Source of the DNA: Niabella drilacis
GTDB lineage: Bacteria; Bacteroidota; Bacteroidia; Chitinophagales; Chitinophagaceae
Assembly: GCF_900101395.1 (NCBI RefSeq)
Contig: NZ_FMZO01000001.1
Span: 248,001-312,000 of the forward strand
Length of the DNA stretch: 64,000 bases
Direction: 5' to 3'
Position numbers and translations under genes: made by a program
Part shown: positions 24,543 through 34,400 of the stretch, in pieces
How the letters are laid out: each line of letters begins with the position of its first letter
Numbering within the stretch: position 1 is the stretch's first letter
Notes under the pieces: model-generated
Databases searched by the model: none
What the model was told of the DNA's origin: nothing
Seen by the model: only the letters and a program-made list of their open reading frames with translations

Positions 24543-25814
24543 ATGCGAAAACGTTCATTAAAGAATTTTACATTGCGGTACCTGGTACTGGCGATCCTTG
24601 GTGTTATAGGGATCTGGGCAGGTGTCTTTTACGTGGTCATCATTGAAGAGGTCTATGATAATATTGATGATGGTTTAAAGGATAGTAAGGACCATATTAT
24701 AAAAGAGGCCGCATCCGACCCGGGGATATTAAATACGAATGCATTCGGTATCGCGCAATTTAAGATAACCAAATTGCCGGGCGGATGGCATGAAACCGGC
24801 AATCAGATATACAACTCAAAATTGTATATTCCACAGGAGGACGACGAAGCGTCTGTCCGCATGTTGCGCACTGTTTTTAAAAAGGATGATCAGTTTTACC
24901 GGTTGGAGGTATATGCTTCTACCGTTGAAGAGGATGACCTGATAGAGAATATACTGACCGCTTTGGTGATGCTATATATCGCGCTGGTCTTAAGTATCCT
25001 GTTGCTTAACCATATTTTATTAAAAAAGGCATGGAAGCCGTTTTATAGGATCCTGGAAAAGCTCCGGCCATATAAATTGGGCGCTGCCGGGAAGTTTGAG
25101 TGCGCTGATCAGAAGATCCGGGAATTTGATGACCTGGAAAAGGATCTTGCTGCCATGATTCAAAGAAATGAGTCTATTTACACGCAGCAGAAACAGTTTA
25201 TAGAAAATGCGGCTCATGAACTTCAGACGCCCCTGGCAATCGCATCCGGCAAGCTGGAGCTTTTTATGGACGAGGGCAGTCTGACGGAGCGCCAGTTATT
25301 AAAAATTGAAGAAGTAAGTAACACGTTGAATCGCTTAAAGCGGATGAATAGATCTCTTTTAATGCTTTCCAAAATAGAGAATAACCAGTTTAGAGCCGCG
25401 GAAAAAGTGAATTTTAATAAGATCTTCAACGAGCTGGCCGACGAATATGATAGCCTGATCCAATTTAAGGCCATTCAGGTACAAATACAGGAAAACGGGG
25501 TCTTTGAATTTGAAATGAACCGGGAGCTTGCGATCGTCCTGGTGAGCAACCTGCTTAAAAATGCCATTGTGCACAGTGAGAAAGACAAATGGGTCGAGAT
25601 CACCATTACGTCCGGATCATTCCGGATTCAAAATGAAGGAACCCTGCCGCTGGATGAAGGCTTTATTTTTGAGCGGTTCAGCAAAGGGAAGCAAAATGCC
25701 CATTCTACCGGGCTGGGACTGTCCATTTGTCAATCAATCTGCAATTTATACGGTAACATGCGCTTCCGTTATTTTTTTAAAGAAGGACATTGTTTTGAAG
25801 TAGCGGTTTCGTAA
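24543..25814 (+). CDS. Sensor histidine kinase
   Basis: I place the start at 24543 (423 residues), where MRKRSLKNFTLRYLVLAIL gives a sensible first transmembrane helix. A longer frame from 24495 overlaps the regulator gene. Two transmembrane helices flank a short periplasmic sensor. The HisKA box is ENAAHELQTPLAIASGKL (His about residue 225), and the ATPase domain has an N box (VLVSNLLKNAIVHSEKD) and a G2 box (STGLGLSICQSI). The usual DxGxG G1 motif is degenerate (FRIQNEGTLPL). The signal is unknown. Confidence 0.93.
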   Translation: MRKRSLKNFTLRYLVLAILGVIGIWAGVFYVVIIEEVYDNIDDGLKDSKDHIIKEAASDPGILNTNAFGIAQFKITKLPGGWHETGNQIYNSKLYIPQEDDEASVRMLRTVFKKDDQFYRLEVYASTVEEDDLIENILTALVMLYIALVLSILLLNHILLKKAWKPFYRILEKLRPYKLGAAGKFECADQKIREFDDLEKDLAAMIQRNESIYTQQKQFIENAAHELQTPLAIASGKLELFMDEGSLTERQLLKIEEVSNTLNRLKRMNRSLLMLSKIENNQFRAAEKVNFNKIFNELADEYDSLIQFKAIQVQIQENGVFEFEMNRELAIVLVSNLLKNAIVHSEKDKWVEITITSGSFRIQNEGTLPLDEGFIFERFSKGKQNAHSTGLGLSICQSICNLYGNMRFRYFFKEGHCFEVAVS

Positions 25815-25828
25815 CGAAAGGAGCCTGT

Positions 25829-25848
25829 TCCCAATTCTTTCCAGAATT
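25829..25848 (+). repeat. 20-bp promoter repeat, copy 2
   Basis: This is identical to 23817-23836 (TCCCAATTCTTTCCAGAATT). It ends 38 bp before the start of the PepSY-like protein, nearly the same distance as copy 1 from the response regulator, which supports a functional site. Confidence 0.7.
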
Positions 25849-25885
25849 GTTTTTGAGCTTTGCAGGAACACTAAAAATTTAAGGT

Positions 25886-26332
25886 ATGAAAGTAAAGTTA
25901 GCCCTGGCAGCTACCGTTATCGTAGTTGCAACCTTGTTTGGATCAAAGTTATTAGCTCAGGAAACACCAATTACAAAAGCGCAGCTTCCAAAAGGGGCTC
26001 AGGCGTTTTTAAATCAGTATTTCCCGGGCCAGGCGCTCAGTCGTGTAACCAGGGACAAGGAATTAATGAAAACAGAGTACGAGGTGTATCTTGGAAATTC
26101 GGTAAAGGTAGAGTTTGACAGGAACGGAAAGTGGAAGGAAGTGGATGGTAAGCATAACGAAATTCCCACCGGTTTTATACTGCCGTCTATAGCCCGGTAC
26201 ATTTCGGGGAATTTTCCCGGTCAGAAGATCGTGAAAATTGAACGGTCAAATACCCGGTACGAAGTCGGGTTATCCAATGGCGCAGACCTGGATTTTAGTT
26301 CGAAGGGCGCTTTTCTAAAGATGGATGATTGA
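25886..26332 (+). CDS. Secreted PepSY-like (DUF2874-type) protein
   Basis: The 148-residue protein has a signal peptide (hydrophobic about residues 3-24, cleavage after LLAQ) and two repeats of the PepSY-like fold: LPKGAQAFLNQYFPGQALSRV...YEVYLGNSVKVEFDRNGKWKEVDG and LPSIARYISGNFPGQKIVKIERSNTRYEVGLSNGADLDFSSKGAFLKM. Such periplasmic proteins often accompany two-component systems in Bacteroidota. Here it directly follows the sensor kinase and shares the regulator's promoter repeat, so it is probably a regulon member or a modulator of the sensor. Confidence 0.8.
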   Translation: MKVKLALAATVIVVATLFGSKLLAQETPITKAQLPKGAQAFLNQYFPGQALSRVTRDKELMKTEYEVYLGNSVKVEFDRNGKWKEVDGKHNEIPTGFILPSIARYISGNFPGQKIVKIERSNTRYEVGLSNGADLDFSSKGAFLKMDD

Positions 26333-26522
26333 TGCAGGCAATTGCCGGGATGTTATGGAAGCAAGCAATGTAATTGTTCATTCCCGGTAGCAATGAATCG
26401 CAGGACGCAGGGGCGGACGCGAAGTACGCAAGGATATTTGACAACGCGGATCGGTCCCTGCGCTCCTTACATTTTTTGCGGATGCGGCGGTTAAAATGCC
26501 GGATTGCGGGGAGCATAGAAGA

Positions 26523-28019
26523 TCAGTGTTTCAGCGCCTCTGAGGCTTTTTCAAATTTAGGGTCTATAAATTCCCAGTCTTTAATATGCGGATGCTGATG
26601 CTCCTTTACAGCAACCGCCTGCATCTGCCGGATGACGTCAGGATGTTGGGCCGCAACATCCTGCACCTCGCGGAGATCGGTCTCCAGGTTGTACAGCTGC
26701 CACGGCGCATTCCTGTCTTTTTGAACACCGGTGCGGATCCCTTTCCACGGACCGATCCGTACCGCCACCTGTCCCCCCTTTTCGGGATACTCAAAATAAA
26801 GATAGGCATGCTGTTGCTGGTTGCCTTTGCCCAGCAGTTCGGGCAGCAGCGAGATACCGCTTACTGCATGGGCCAGTGGCTGCCCGGTCAGTTCCGCAAA
26901 CGTAGGCATCATATCATATTGCACAGACAGCAACGCGCTGGTTTTCCCGGCAGGGATCTTCCCCGGCCAGCGGGCAATAAAAGGCTCCCGGAAGCCGCCC
27001 TCGTAGATGTCCATTTTTAATCCCCGCAATCCCTGTACACTGTTGAAGAACGCTGCATCCACACCACCGTTAAAAGTGGCCCCGTTATCGCTGGAGAAGA
27101 GGATGATCGTATTTTGATCCAGCCCCAGTTTTTTGATCTCCTTCATGATCAGGCCTACCTGGTCGTCCAGGCAGGTGATCATGCCGGCGTAAGCAGATAA
27201 GGGGTACCGTGCGGCAGCATAACCCTGTTGCCCGTAATAGGGTTTTTCGTCAAACTGTCCTTTATACATATTGATGTATTTTTCGGGAACCTGAAGGGAT
27301 ACATGGGGAATGGTATAAGGCAGGTAAAGAAAAAAAGGTTGCTCCCGGTGCGTACGGATAAACCGGAGCGCCTTTTCAGTCATCCTGTCAATCGAGTATA
27401 CATTGCCTTTGAAATAGTCGAAATCCCGGTCGGTGGCAGTTTGCGGGTTGAGCTGCCGGTGTACCCAGATGTAGGGGTTATTGAGGGTGTCCCATGTTTG
27501 GTTTTCCCAAAGATGGGTTGGGTAGTAATTGTGCGCCTGCTTCTGATCGAGGTAGCCGTAAAAATAATCGAAGCCCTGCAATAGCGGGTGACCGGTAGTG
27601 TTTACGGAGCCGAGTCCCCATTTGCCAATGGCGGCTGTTGCATATCCGGCGTTCCTGAAAAGGTGTCCGAGTGTAAAACTGCCTTCCGGCAGCGGCATCT
27701 GTCCGCCTTCAAGACTGTCCGGGAATCCACCCAGCTCATAGTTGCCTCTTATATAGGAATGGCCTCCGTTCTTTCCGGTAAGCAGCATGCAGCGTGCCGG
27801 GGCGCAAACCGGGGTGCCGGAATAGTGCTGTGTAAACCGCATGCCCTCTGCCGCCATCCGGTCCAGGTTGGGGGTTTTGATCTTTTGCTGTCCATAACAG
27901 CCCAGTTCTCCATACCCCATATCATCTGCATAAATGTAGATAACGTTGGGCCGCGATTGTGCATCAATCGTATGAAAGAAGATGATGAGACCAGCTGTGA
28001 GGAGGAGTATTTTTTTCAT
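26523..28019 (-). CDS. Secreted sulfatase
   Basis: Starting at 28019 the protein has 498 residues with a signal peptide (cleavage near TIDAQS). The sulfatase fold shows metal-binding RPNVIYIYADDMGYGELGCYG and the modification motif CAPAR (Cys72), whose Cys is normally converted to formylglycine, then TGKNGGHSYIRGN. A late IILFSSDNGATF contributes metal ligands. It desulfates an unknown sulfated glycan or ester in the periplasm. It is divergent from a second sulfatase. Additional in-frame codons to 28076 lack signal features. Confidence 0.93.
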   Translation of the reverse strand: MKKILLLTAGLIIFFHTIDAQSRPNVIYIYADDMGYGELGCYGQQKIKTPNLDRMAAEGMRFTQHYSGTPVCAPARCMLLTGKNGGHSYIRGNYELGGFPDSLEGGQMPLPEGSFTLGHLFRNAGYATAAIGKWGLGSVNTTGHPLLQGFDYFYGYLDQKQAHNYYPTHLWENQTWDTLNNPYIWVHRQLNPQTATDRDFDYFKGNVYSIDRMTEKALRFIRTHREQPFFLYLPYTIPHVSLQVPEKYINMYKGQFDEKPYYGQQGYAAARYPLSAYAGMITCLDDQVGLIMKEIKKLGLDQNTIILFSSDNGATFNGGVDAAFFNSVQGLRGLKMDIYEGGFREPFIARWPGKIPAGKTSALLSVQYDMMPTFAELTGQPLAHAVSGISLLPELLGKGNQQQHAYLYFEYPEKGGQVAVRIGPWKGIRTGVQKDRNAPWQLYNLETDLREVQDVAAQHPDVIRQMQAVAVKEHQHPHIKDWEFIDPKFEKASEALKH

Positions 28020-28371
28020 AATGACCTTTTCTTTAGAACGGCCCCGGATGGGTTTTGCCGGTAGTGCACGCTGCACGGAAGTATTGAAATTGCCCGGCGC
28101 CGTGTGGCAAACGTACAGATAAAATCCCGGTTTCCGCTTTCCTGTAACGCGGGGGAATGGTACGGCTCCTGTGCAATCGAATGCACAAAAAGCAAAGCGG
28201 ATCGCCCTTCATACGTTGTTTAAAATTTATCTTCGCCAGGGGCAGCCGTTTGATAGAATTGGCCTGTCTGCAGGGCGTACGGATAAGTGCTGCATCAGTT
28301 ATTTTTTAAGAAGTGGATTCCTGCCGGGTAACAGGAGCCGGCTATGAGATCTGCATAAACTGTTTTTAAAA
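28020..28371. promoter_or_regulatory. Divergent sulfatase intergenic region
   Basis: The 352-bp gap between the two divergent sulfatases holds a minus-strand TACGTTTG -7 element (28108-28115) likely driving the leftward sulfatase and a weaker plus-strand TATCTTCG-like element near 28228. No ORF, repeat or terminator is evident. Confidence 0.35.
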
Positions 28372-29898
28372 ATGAAACGGATCGTTTTTAGTATGATGTT
28401 ATTGTTTGGGATACATGCGGCATATGCCCAGGTACAGAACCGTCCCAATGTATTGATCATTTACACGGATGATGTGGGGTACGGGGATCTGAGTTGCAAT
28501 GGGGCAAAGGTGATCGCTACTCCCAATATAGACCGGCTGGCACAGAACGGGATCAACTTTTCCAACGCGCATGCAACGGCCTCTACCTGTACTCCCTCCC
28601 GGTATTCGTTGCTTTCAGGACGGTATGCCTGGCGCAAAAAAGGAACCAATATCCTGCCCGGTGATGCCAACCTGGTGATCCCTACCGATATTACCACCCT
28701 GCCAAAAGTATTTCAGCAGGCAGGATATGTAACGGGGGCCGTGGGCAAATGGCATTTGGGCCTGGGCAGCCAATCCCCGGTGAACTGGAATAAAGAAGTA
28801 ACGCCCGGCCCAAGGGAAGTAGGATTCGACTATTCATTCATTTTTCCGGCAACCGCCGACAGGGTGCCTACCGTTTTTATGGAAAACCAACAGACGCTGG
28901 GTTTGGAAGCGAAGGACCCGATAGCTGTGGACTATCATAAAGCCTTCCCCGGGGAACTGACAGGGAAAGCACACCCGGAACTGCTGAAGCAGCCCAATGA
29001 TCCCCGGCAGGGACATGACGGGCATATCGTAAACGGTATCGGTCGTATCGGTTTTATGCAGGGAGGCAAGCGCAGCGAATGGACAGACGAAGAGCTGGGC
29101 TATGTGTTCAATAATAAAGCGCTGTCCTTTATTGATGAAAGCCTGAAGAAGCAAAAACCTTTCTTTCTTTATTATGCCATTCATAATATTCATGTGCCCC
29201 GTATGCCCGGCACCGAATTTAAAGGGAAAAGCAAGCTGGGGTACCGGGGTGATGTAACCCTCGAAATGGATCATAGTGTGGGGGTGATCATGAACGGACT
29301 GAAAGAGCGGGGATTGCTCCGGAACACTATAGTGATCTTTAGCAGCGACAACGGACCTGTATTGAACGATGGGTACATGGATCAGTCGGCAGAAACAGCG
29401 GCAGCGCTGGATCACAGGCCGGGCGGCATTTACCGGGGCGGAAAATACAGCGCCTTTGAGGCCGGGACCCGGGTGCCCTTTATTGTGCAATGGCCTGCAA
29501 AGATCGCCGGGGGAAAGAAATCGGATGCACTGGTGAGCCAGGTGGATCTCATGGCGTCTTTTGCAGCAATGCTGAATGTAAAATTGCCGGCAGGAGAGTT
29601 TACCGATAGCAGGAATTATTTTTCAACCCTGACCGGTCGCAGTAGGAAGCACCGCGACTTTGTTATTGAGCAGCCTGCCAATAGTGCCTTATGTATTATA
29701 AAAGATGGCTGGAAATACCTGTCGCCCTCAAAAGGGCCCGCACTGATGGGCGCCGTAAATATCGAAACCGGCTATAGTACAGCCGATCAGTTGTATGATC
29801 TTAACAAGGACCCTGGGGAGCGGACCAACCTTGCCGGAAAGTATCCGCAGCGGGTGCAGGCATTAAAAGCACTGCTGGAAAAGGTAATGGCTGAGTAG
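28372..29898 (+). CDS. Secreted arylsulfatase-family sulfatase
   Basis: The 508-residue protein has a signal peptide (cleavage near AAYAQ). The N-terminal metal site is RPNVLIIYTDDVGYGDLSCNG, and the C-type signature CTPSRYSLLSGRY (Cys73) is the formylglycine site. GKWHLGLG and IVIFSSDNGPVLNDG are the conserved catalytic and metal segments. The substrate is unknown. Its pairing with a divergent paralogue suggests stepwise desulfation of a common substrate, but no glycoside hydrolase or SusCD pair is adjacent. Confidence 0.94.
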   Translation: MKRIVFSMMLLFGIHAAYAQVQNRPNVLIIYTDDVGYGDLSCNGAKVIATPNIDRLAQNGINFSNAHATASTCTPSRYSLLSGRYAWRKKGTNILPGDANLVIPTDITTLPKVFQQAGYVTGAVGKWHLGLGSQSPVNWNKEVTPGPREVGFDYSFIFPATADRVPTVFMENQQTLGLEAKDPIAVDYHKAFPGELTGKAHPELLKQPNDPRQGHDGHIVNGIGRIGFMQGGKRSEWTDEELGYVFNNKALSFIDESLKKQKPFFLYYAIHNIHVPRMPGTEFKGKSKLGYRGDVTLEMDHSVGVIMNGLKERGLLRNTIVIFSSDNGPVLNDGYMDQSAETAAALDHRPGGIYRGGKYSAFEAGTRVPFIVQWPAKIAGGKKSDALVSQVDLMASFAAMLNVKLPAGEFTDSRNYFSTLTGRSRKHRDFVIEQPANSALCIIKDGWKYLSPSKGPALMGAVNIETGYSTADQLYDLNKDPGERTNLAGKYPQRVQALKALLEKVMAE

Positions 29899-30015
29899 GA
29901 GCGGGTATCCTGAGTTGCCGGCTGGTTAATATCCGGCAAATACACGGGACTGGTATGCGATTTGCTGCATATCCAGGTAGCTTCAATAGGCACATTGCTT
30001 CTTAAAAATACTGTT

Positions 30016-30750
30016 ATGAAAGATCAGGATATACAGGAGGGGAATGACAATAACGAAGGCCGCAGCCGGCGTTCTTTTCTTACAAAAGGCCTGAATATAG
30101 CCCTTGTTACGGCGGTTACCGGTACGGCGTACCTCGCGGGATGTAAAGGTGCCGAAGAAGATGAAATAGGTCCGCCGGAGGACCTGATGCGTGAACATGG
30201 TATCTTGAACCGGGTTTTATTGATTTATGATCATTTTTTGAGGATGCTGGCAGCCAACGAGCCGGTTGCCCCCCAGCTTATTACCGCTTCTGCAGGGATT
30301 ATCCGCACTTTTATTGAGGAATATCATGAGAAACAGGAAGAGGATTTTTTATTCCCCCGTTTTGAAAAGGCACATCAGCTGACAGATCTTGTTCAGGTAT
30401 TAAGGGCGCAACATCAGCAGGGAAGGCTGATCACCGGCCAGCTATTGCAGCTGGGCAAACAGCCACAGGTATCAGCAGATGGGGATAAACAAAGATTAAG
30501 CAGCCTGATAGCCGCTTTTATACACATGTACCGGCCACATGAAGCAAGGGAGGATACGGTACTATTCCCGGCATTGCGGAAGATCATCAGCAAACAGGAG
30601 TTTGACAGCTTGGGTGAGGACTTTGAGAAAAGGGAGCACCAGCTTTTTGGAGAAGGGGGATTTGAGCTGTTTGTAGATAAAGTAGCAGGCATAGAACAAC
30701 AACTGGGCATCTACGACCTGGCGCAGTTTACCCCCCGCATTCAGGCCTGA
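30016..30750 (+). CDS. Hemerythrin-domain protein with RR-type signal
   Basis: Starting at MKDQDIQEG the 244-residue protein carries a twin-arginine-like signal (RRSFLTKGLNIALVTAVTG, followed by YLAGCKG, which could also be a lipobox). A hemerythrin domain follows with di-iron ligand candidates in MREHGILNR, FIEEYHEKQEEDFLFP, LRAQHQQG and YRPHEAREDTVLFPAL. It would be periplasmic or membrane-anchored, unlike the cytoplasmic hemerythrin at 12.5 kb. It may bind O2 or NO or handle iron; the role is unknown. In-frame sequence upstream of 30016 has no signal character. Confidence 0.82.
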   Translation: MKDQDIQEGNDNNEGRSRRSFLTKGLNIALVTAVTGTAYLAGCKGAEEDEIGPPEDLMREHGILNRVLLIYDHFLRMLAANEPVAPQLITASAGIIRTFIEEYHEKQEEDFLFPRFEKAHQLTDLVQVLRAQHQQGRLITGQLLQLGKQPQVSADGDKQRLSSLIAAFIHMYRPHEAREDTVLFPALRKIISKQEFDSLGEDFEKREHQLFGEGGFELFVDKVAGIEQQLGIYDLAQFTPRIQA

Positions 30751-30879
30751 TTTGGACATTTTGGAATGGCATATACCGGCAGGTCCGGACACCCGGACAA
30801 AGGCGGGCATGCCTTGTTTTGCACTGCTGTTTCATTAATTTTTATGGATCCGATCCGGTAGTTGGCTACCTTTGCAGCA

Positions 30880-31203
30880 ATGAAGTTTTTCGCACTCCTG
30901 TTTGTTGTATATCTCCTGGCGGTATCTGTAATGCCGTGCAGCGATGGCTACAGCAGGTGCAATACTTCCGGTTCCGGTACTGAAATGACCAGGAGCCATG
31001 ATCACCCGGCCAGCCACAGGGATATTTGCGGTCCCTTCTGCATTTGCAGCTGCTGTGGTGCCACTGCAAACTTTGCTTTTCAGCTTCTTAAAGCAGATGC
31101 AACAAAAGCGCCTGATGTAAAAGCCCGGAAATTCCTGCCAAGGGATTTTTTCTTCATTTCTAACTATTATGGAAATATCTGGCAACCGCCTAAGATATCC
31201 TGA
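30880..31203 (+). CDS. DUF6660-like Cys/His-rich secreted peptide
   Basis: From the ATG at 30880 the protein is 107 residues with a signal-like N-terminus (MKFFALLFVVYLLAVSVMPC). A His stretch (SHDHPASHRD) and a dense CGPFCICSCCG motif suggest metal binding. Small proteins of this kind precede CzcCBA efflux operons in Bacteroidota, and here czcA follows after 204 bp. A TACCTTTG -7 element (30867-30874) just upstream implies a very short leader. It may be a periplasmic metal sensor or chaperone. Confidence 0.7.
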   Translation: MKFFALLFVVYLLAVSVMPCSDGYSRCNTSGSGTEMTRSHDHPASHRDICGPFCICSCCGATANFAFQLLKADATKAPDVKARKFLPRDFFFISNYYGNIWQPPKIS

Positions 31204-31347
31204 CTTACTTTTCTTATTGATCGCGGGTTCCGGCTTAGTACCTTAAGGTATTAACCCTGCTGACGGTGCATCAAACAGGCCCGGTAAGGGAACTGCCCTG
31301 CCCTATAACCCGCCGCATGGGCTCCCGGCACAATAACGGTTATTATA

Positions 31348-31402
31348 GGCTGTAGACTACAGCCGCCGGATCCGGTGGCAGGGGTATCTATCAAAATAAC
31401 AA
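31348..31402 (+). promoter_or_regulatory. czcA leader with two adjacent palindromes
   Basis: The 204-bp gap before czcA contains a perfect 17-bp inverted repeat GGCTGTAG-A-CTACAGCC (31348-31364), directly followed by GCCGCCGGATCCGGTGGC (one mismatched pair, 31362-31379). They may be operator sites or an mRNA structure controlling metal efflux. A 12-bp TACCTTAAGGTA palindrome occurs near 31237. Confidence 0.4.
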
Positions 31403-31407
31403 AAGAT

Positions 31408-34400
31408 ATGCTTAATAAAATCATACGTTTCAGTATAAAAAATAAACTGGTAATTGCTGCTGGTACAATAGCGCTTATTATCTGGGGTATCTGGAGTGCT
31501 GCAAAATTGCCTGTTGATGCCGTTCCCGATATTACGAACAACCAGGTTCAGATCATCACGATATCGCCTACACTGGCTTCACAGGAGGTAGAACAGTTTG
31601 TAACCTATCCGGTTGAACAAAGTCTGGCGAACCTTCCAGACCTGGAGGAAATGCGTTCTATTTCAAGGTTTGGTCTGTCGGTTATCACTGTGGTGTTTCA
31701 CGATGATATTGATATCTATTTTGCCCGCCAGCTGATCAATGAAAAACTGAAGGAAGCCGAAGAAAAGATCCCGAAGGGAATGGGTAAGCCGGAACTGGCA
31801 CCGGTAAGTACCGGCCTGGGTGAAATATACCAGTACATCATCCATCCCAAAAAAGGCGCAGAAAATAAGTACAACGCGATGGACTTGCGCACCATGCAGG
31901 ACTGGATCGTTGCACGGCAATTATATGGTACGCCGGGCGTTGCGGAGGTGAACAGCTTCGGAGGCCAGTTAAAGCAATACGAAGTAGCTGTAAACCCGGA
32001 CCGGTTAAAGGCTATGAATGTGACCATCCCGGAAATATTCACTGCGCTGGAAAAAAACAACCAGAATACCGGCGGCGCCTATATCGACAAGAAGCCGAAT
32101 GCCTATTTTATCAGGGGTATTGGATTGGTGACCTCACTGGAGGATATCAAAAACATATCGGTAAAGACCAGCAGCGCGCGCATCCCTGTTCTGGTTAAAG
32201 ATGTGGCAGTAGTGAAACTGGGCTATGCGGTAAGATATGGAGCGTTAACCTATAACGGGGAAAAAGAGGCCGTAGGTGGTATCGTAATGATGCTCAAAGG
32301 TGCCAATAGCGCAGAAGTGGTTTCGAGGGTAAAGGCTAAAATGGAAACGATCAGGAAATCTTTGCCGGAGGATATAGAGATCGAACCATTTGTTGATCGT
32401 ACAGGGCTGGTAGACCGGGCGATCAGTACCGTTGAAACCAACCTGGTAGAAGGCGCCCTGATCGTAATATTCGTCCTGATCCTTTTCCTGGGTAATATAC
32501 GGGCAGGCCTGATCGTAGCTTCGGCGATCCCGTTGTCGATGCTGTTTGCCCTGGGTATGATGCGGCTTTTTGGCGTAAGTGCCAACCTGATGAGCCTGGG
32601 GGCCATCGATTTCGGATTGATCGTGGACGGGGCTGTAATTATTGTGGAAGCCACCCTGCACTTACTCGTAGCCAAAAAATTTACAACCGCGCTTACCAGG
32701 CAGCAGATGGATGAAGCTGTTGAGGAAAGCGCAAAAAAAATGATGAGCTCTGCAGCGTTCGGACAGGTGATCATCCTGATCGTTTACCTGCCCATTCTTT
32801 CGCTGAGTGGTATCGAAGGCAAGATGTTTAAGCCAATGGCGCAGACGGTAAGTTTTGCGATCATCGGTGCGCTGATATTGTCTTTGACCTATATCCCGAT
32901 GATGAGCGCTGTTTTTCTTTCAAGAAAGATCGCGCATAAAAAGACATTTGCCGACAGGATGATGCATCGTTTCCAGCGCATCTATGATCCTGTTATTCAT
33001 TGGGCCATCCGGATGAAGTATGGGGTAGTTACCGGCGCATTGTTGTTGCTGGTGCTGGCGGGCTTTATTTTTTCAAGAATGGGAGGCGAGTTTCTGCCGC
33101 AGTTACAGGAGGGCGATTACGCTTTTCACTGCATATTGCCACAGGGCACTTCGCTGTCGCAAAGTGTTGAAACGTCTATGCAGGCGGAGCGGATCATTAA
33201 ATCATTCCCCGAGGTAAAAACCGTGGTGGGTAAAACGGGCAGCGCAGAAATTCCCACCGATCCCATGCCACCTGAAGCAACGGATCTGATCATAACATTA
33301 AAACCCCTGAAGGAATGGACCACTACAAAGAACTATAATGTACTGGCGGCAAAGATGATGGAAAAGCTGGAAGTGATACCCGGAGTTTTCTTTGAAGCCA
33401 CGCAGCCGATCCAGATGCGGTTTAATGAACTCATGACAGGTGTACGGCAGGATGTGGCAATAAAGATCTTTGGGGAGGATATTGATTCTCTTGCTGCATG
33501 GGCGCCAAGGATCTCAAAGGTGGTGCAATCTGTAAAGGGAGCCACGGCTCCGCAGATCGAACGTACCACGGGCCTGCCGCAAATAACCATCCAGTACGAC
33601 AGGGCCAGAATGGCCAATTACAAACTGAATGTTGATGATGTGAATAAGACCATCAGCACTGCCTTTGCGGGCGAAGCCGCCAGTGTGATCTTCGAAAATG
33701 AACGGAAGTTTGACCTGGTTGTGCGCCTCGATAGCGCGAGCCGTGCTTCGATCGAGGACGTGGGCAATTTATATATAGCTACCGAAACAGGGAACCAGAT
33801 CCCGCTGTCACAGGTAGCAACGGTATCCATAAAGGAAGGCCCCGCGCAGATAAGCCGTGAGGATGGAAAACGCAGGATCGTGGTTGGGTTTAACGTGAAA
33901 GGAAGGGATGTGGAAAGCGTGGTAAAGGAGATACAGGATAAATTGGCGCAGCCGCAAAATAAGCTGCCAACCGGCTATTACCTTACCTACGGCGGCACAT
34001 TTGAGAACCTGCAGGAAGCGTCCGGGAGATTGCGGCTGGCCGTGCCGGTTGCATTGCTGCTGATCTTTGGGTTACTTTATTTTACATTCAACTCTGTAAA
34101 ACAGGCCACGCTGATCTATACGGCCATTCCCATGAGTGCTATCGGCGGCGTATTTGCATTGCTGCTGCGGGGAATGCCCTTCAGCATTTCAGCAGGGGTT
34201 GGCTTTATTGCCCTGTTTGGTGTGGCTGTGTTAAACGGGATTGTACTGATCAGCACTTTTAACCAGTTGCAGAAAGAAGGTGTTGCCGACGTGATACAAC
34301 GGGTACTGGATGGGACCCGGATGCGCTTACGCCCCGTGCTGATGACGGCAACCGTTGCCTCCCTGGGATTCTTACCGATGGCGATGAGCGCCGGGGCAGG

